Source of the DNA: Candidatus Omnitrophota bacterium
GTDB lineage: Bacteria; Omnitrophota; Gorgyraeia; Gygaellales; Profunditerraquicolaceae
Assembly (NCBI GenBank): GCA_023228185.1
Contig: JALOBQ010000013.1
Coordinates: 1-17,070, forward strand
DNA: 17,070 nucleotides
Direction of reading: 5' to 3'
The position numbers were made by a program, and so were the translations under genes. Positions within the stretch are counted from its first letter, which is position 1. Each line of letters opens with the position of its first letter. Under the pieces are notes generated by a model. That model saw only the letters and a program-made list of their open reading frames with translations. It was not told the origin of the DNA and ran no database searches. Shown piece by piece: positions 15,545-17,070 of the stretch.

Positions 15545-16169
15545 TACTTTCTTCTTGGCTGGTTACCGCCGGTTTAACCTTAGTGGTATTAGGTAAAATA
15601 ACAATCTCTACCCTGCGATTCTGCATACGGCCGCTCTTTGTGTCATTAGAATCCACCGGCCTGTATTCGCCGTAACCGATGGCAGACAACCGCTCAGGGC
15701 TGATGCCTTCTTCATTAACCAGGAAATGTAAAACGCTTAAAGAGCGGGCAGTAGAAAGCTCCCAATTTGATTTCCAACCCGACCTTTGTATCGGAACATT
15801 ATCAGTATGGCCTTCAATACCCACGTTAAACTGGCTCATATTATCCTTAAGAATACCCGCGACTTTATTCAAAAGCCCCACTGCTTCCGGCCGGATCTTA
15901 GCTTTGCCGGAATCAAAAATCAAGTCTCCCACGACAGTGATCACTAAGCCTTTTTCCATCATTTGCAGCTTGATCTGTTTATCATTGATTTCCTGTCCTA
16001 ATTTGCTCTCGAGCAAGCTTTTAGAACGCGATAATTCATCAAGCTGGGCGGAAAGTTCATCTATTTTCTGCTGGTCAGACCTTCTGCCTTTTTGAAAAAT
16101 AAAAGTGCATCCGGACAAAGACAATACAATTAAACCGATTAACGTAACCTTAAAAAATTGATTCTTCAT
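15519..16169 (-). CDS. OmpA/MotB-family peptidoglycan-binding lipoprotein
   Basis: The 216-residue protein has a lipoprotein signal peptide: two Lys, a hydrophobic core and the lipobox LSGC, with C21 as the lipidated residue. A short coiled-coil segment follows (about 35-70), then an OmpA C-terminal-like domain (about 75-195). That domain shows DLIFDSGKAKIRPEA, the peptidoglycan-contacting segment IEGHTDNVPI, LSTARSLSV and the NRRVEIVI end. It would tether the outer membrane to the cell wall, in the manner of Pal or OmpA-type lipoproteins. The ATG at 16169 with AAGGAG at 16176-16181 is chosen. A longer TTG start at 16217 lies upstream of the predicted transcription start and would bury the signal peptide. 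The tail after the domain (about 195-216) is Glu/Pro-rich. Confidence 0.93.
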   Translation of the reverse strand: MKNQFFKVTLIGLIVLSLSGCTFIFQKGRRSDQQKIDELSAQLDELSRSKSLLESKLGQEINDKQIKLQMMEKGLVITVVGDLIFDSGKAKIRPEAVGLLNKVAGILKDNMSQFNVGIEGHTDNVPIQRSGWKSNWELSTARSLSVLHFLVNEEGISPERLSAIGYGEYRPVDSNDTKSGRMQNRRVEIVILPNTTKVKPAVTSQEESNEPVENLK

Positions 16170-16175
16170 TTTATT

Positions 16176-16181
16176 CTCCTT
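16176..16181 (-). promoter_or_regulatory. Ribosome binding site AAGGAG of the OmpA-like lipoprotein gene
   Basis: AAGGAG sits 6 nt before the ATG at 16167-16169. It decides the start in favour of the form whose N-terminus is a standard lipoprotein signal peptide. Confidence 0.8.
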
Positions 16182-16199
16182 TTTTCTACTTGAATCGTA

Positions 16200-16228
16200 A
16201 CTATAACATAACCCCAAAATTTAGTCAA
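16200..16228 (-). promoter_or_regulatory. Sigma70-type promoter of the OmpA-lipoprotein operon
   Basis: On the minus strand the -35 box TTGACT (16223-16228) and the -10 box TATAGT (16200-16205) are separated by exactly 17 nt. The TG one base before the -10 box gives an extended -10 element. Transcription should start near 16192-16194, leaving a leader of about 25 nt before the ATG at 16169. It lies in the only sizeable gap after purA, so the OmpA gene begins a new transcription unit. Confidence 0.85.
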
Positions 16229-16246
16229 GGATTTTTCGCCTCAAAA

Positions 16247-17070
16247 TCAGACAAAAATCGTTTCTTTCCTGCGCGAACCCACGGAAACCATGGTTATCTT
16301 AGCCCCGGAAAGCCCCTCTAAACGTTTCAGGTATTCCCTGGCTTTTAAAGGAAGCTCTTTATAACTGCTTGGCTTATTTGCACTTTCAGCCCAGCCAGGC
16401 ATTTCAATATAAACTGGTTTGGCATTAGCCAGGACTTCGGCATCATGAGGAAATTCTTTGAACTGTTTACCTTTATACTTATAAGCGACGCAAATTTTGA
16501 CCGAAGGTAAACCGTCTAAAACATCCATTTTCATTACGCAAAGTTCGCTGATACCGTTGAGCATCACTGATTCTTTAAGCATCAGGCCGTCAAACCATCC
16601 GCATCTGCGCGGCCTGCCGGTAGTTGCGCCGAATTCATTGCCCTTGGCGCGTAAAAATTCTGCGAATTTACTGTCAAACTCAGTGGGAAACGGCCCTTCC
16701 CCTACTCTGGTGGTATAAGCTTTCACTACGCCGATTACTTTATCGATCTTTACCGGAGCGATACCGCTGCCGATGCTTGAGCCGCCGCTGGTAGTTGACG
16801 ATGAAGTAACAAAAGGATAGGTACCAAAATCAATATCCAAAAACGTGCCCTGCGCGCCCTCTAAAAGTATATCCTGATGTTTATCCGTGGCGGCATTTAA
16901 AAGAGTAACCGTATCGCAGATATAGGGAGCGAAGATCTTGGCATATCTCATATACTGGCCGTAAATATTTTTATAGCTAAATCCCGGATGGCCGTAAACC
17001 TTGCGGAATATTTCATTCTTTTCCTTTAAGTTATCCTTCAACTTATCGCTGAAAACAGCCAGATTCAATA
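16247..17070 (-). CDS. purA: Adenylosuccinate synthetase (5' end cut by window edge)
   Basis: PurA joins IMP and aspartate with GTP to give adenylosuccinate, the first step from IMP to AMP. The visible C-terminal 273 or so codons hold the central segment LLEGAQGTFLDIDFGTYPFV, the SSSTTSGG loop and GVVKAYTTRVGEGPFPTE, GATTGRPRRCGWFD, and the C-terminal KMDVLDGL region. The frame stays open to position 17070, so the N-terminal GTP-binding region with the Walker-like GDEGKG motif lies outside. The stop at 16247-16249 is followed by only a weak AT-rich 6-bp hairpin without a T-tract, so I see no convincing terminator before the next promoter. Confidence 0.96.
   Translation of the reverse strand, partial: LNLAVFSDKLKDNLKEKNEIFRKVYGHPGFSYKNIYGQYMRYAKIFAPYICDTVTLLNAATDKHQDILLEGAQGTFLDIDFGTYPFVTSSSTTSGGSSIGSGIAPVKIDKVIGVVKAYTTRVGEGPFPTEFDSKFAEFLRAKGNEFGATTGRPRRCGWFDGLMLKESVMLNGISELCVMKMDVLDGLPSVKICVAYKYKGKQFKEFPHDAEVLANAKPVYIEMPGWAESANKPSSYKELPLKAREYLKRLEGLSGAKITMVSVGSRRKETIFV

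Noticed and set aside
16170..16217. A 16-codon N-terminal extension of the OmpA-like lipoprotein from a TTG start
   Set aside because: The TTG lies upstream of the predicted transcription start and between the -35 and -10 boxes. The shorter form has a standard lipoprotein signal peptide and a good ribosome site.
16229..16250. Possible terminator after purA
   Set aside because: Only a 6-bp AT-rich stem (GATTTT with AAAATC) can form and no T-tract follows, so it does not meet the usual pattern.
1..17070. tRNA or rRNA genes, CRISPR arrays, insertion sequences, prophage or defence genes
   Set aside because: The window is almost fully covered by recognisable housekeeping and envelope genes on one strand. 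I saw no repeat arrays, transposase motifs, inverted terminal repeats or tRNA-like folds in the small gaps.

Overview
This is a gene-dense bacterial chromosome segment, roughly mid-40s % GC by eye. Every gene lies on the minus strand, so transcription runs from the right end of the window to the left. The content points to a diderm (outer-membrane) bacterium using the MEP isoprenoid pathway: two small envelope proteins, one an OmpA-type peptidoglycan-binding lipoprotein, plus Dxr, IspG, UppS, CdsA and RseP. A PVC/Omnitrophota-like origin is my best guess. It rests on the variant CdsA signature (PGMGGVLDEID instead of PGHGGxxDRxD), the GH57 branching enzyme paired with a DUF4912 protein, and the overall gene order. 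It is an inference, not a demonstrated placement.

Layout in transcription order (right to left). (1) The C-terminal part of purA runs off the right edge. (2) A clear sigma70-type promoter (16200-16228) drives an OmpA-family lipoprotein and an overlapping small coiled-coil envelope protein. (3) A rho-independent terminator follows, placed unusually only about 20 nt before the start of the next gene. (4) A DUF4912 protein and a GH57 1,4-alpha-glucan branching enzyme come next. (5) An envelope-lipid and isoprenoid block follows: uppS, cdsA, dxr, rseP, ispG. (6) A translation/transcription block follows: proS, rimP, nusA, infB, trpS. (7) Last are scpA (chromosome condensation) and ruvB (Holliday junction helicase), the latter cut by the left edge.

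From the DUF4912 gene to ruvB, about 15 kb, junctions are either short overlaps (several ATGA stop/start overlaps) or gaps of no more than 27 nt. I see no terminator inside, so the block looks like one very long co-directional operon that may have internal promoters I cannot recognise. It links production of undecaprenyl diphosphate and CDP-diacylglycerol with the nusA-infB translation module.

The points most worth checking are: a one-base frameshift in trpS that splits an otherwise normal 326-residue enzyme; a short ProS that lacks the usual editing domain and carries a compact four-cysteine CxxC/CxxC element there; the terminator in the leader of the DUF4912/GH57 genes; and variant signature residues in CdsA and UppS. 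I found no RNA genes, mobile elements, CRISPR arrays or clearly novel defence-like system. No gap between genes exceeds about 100 nt.
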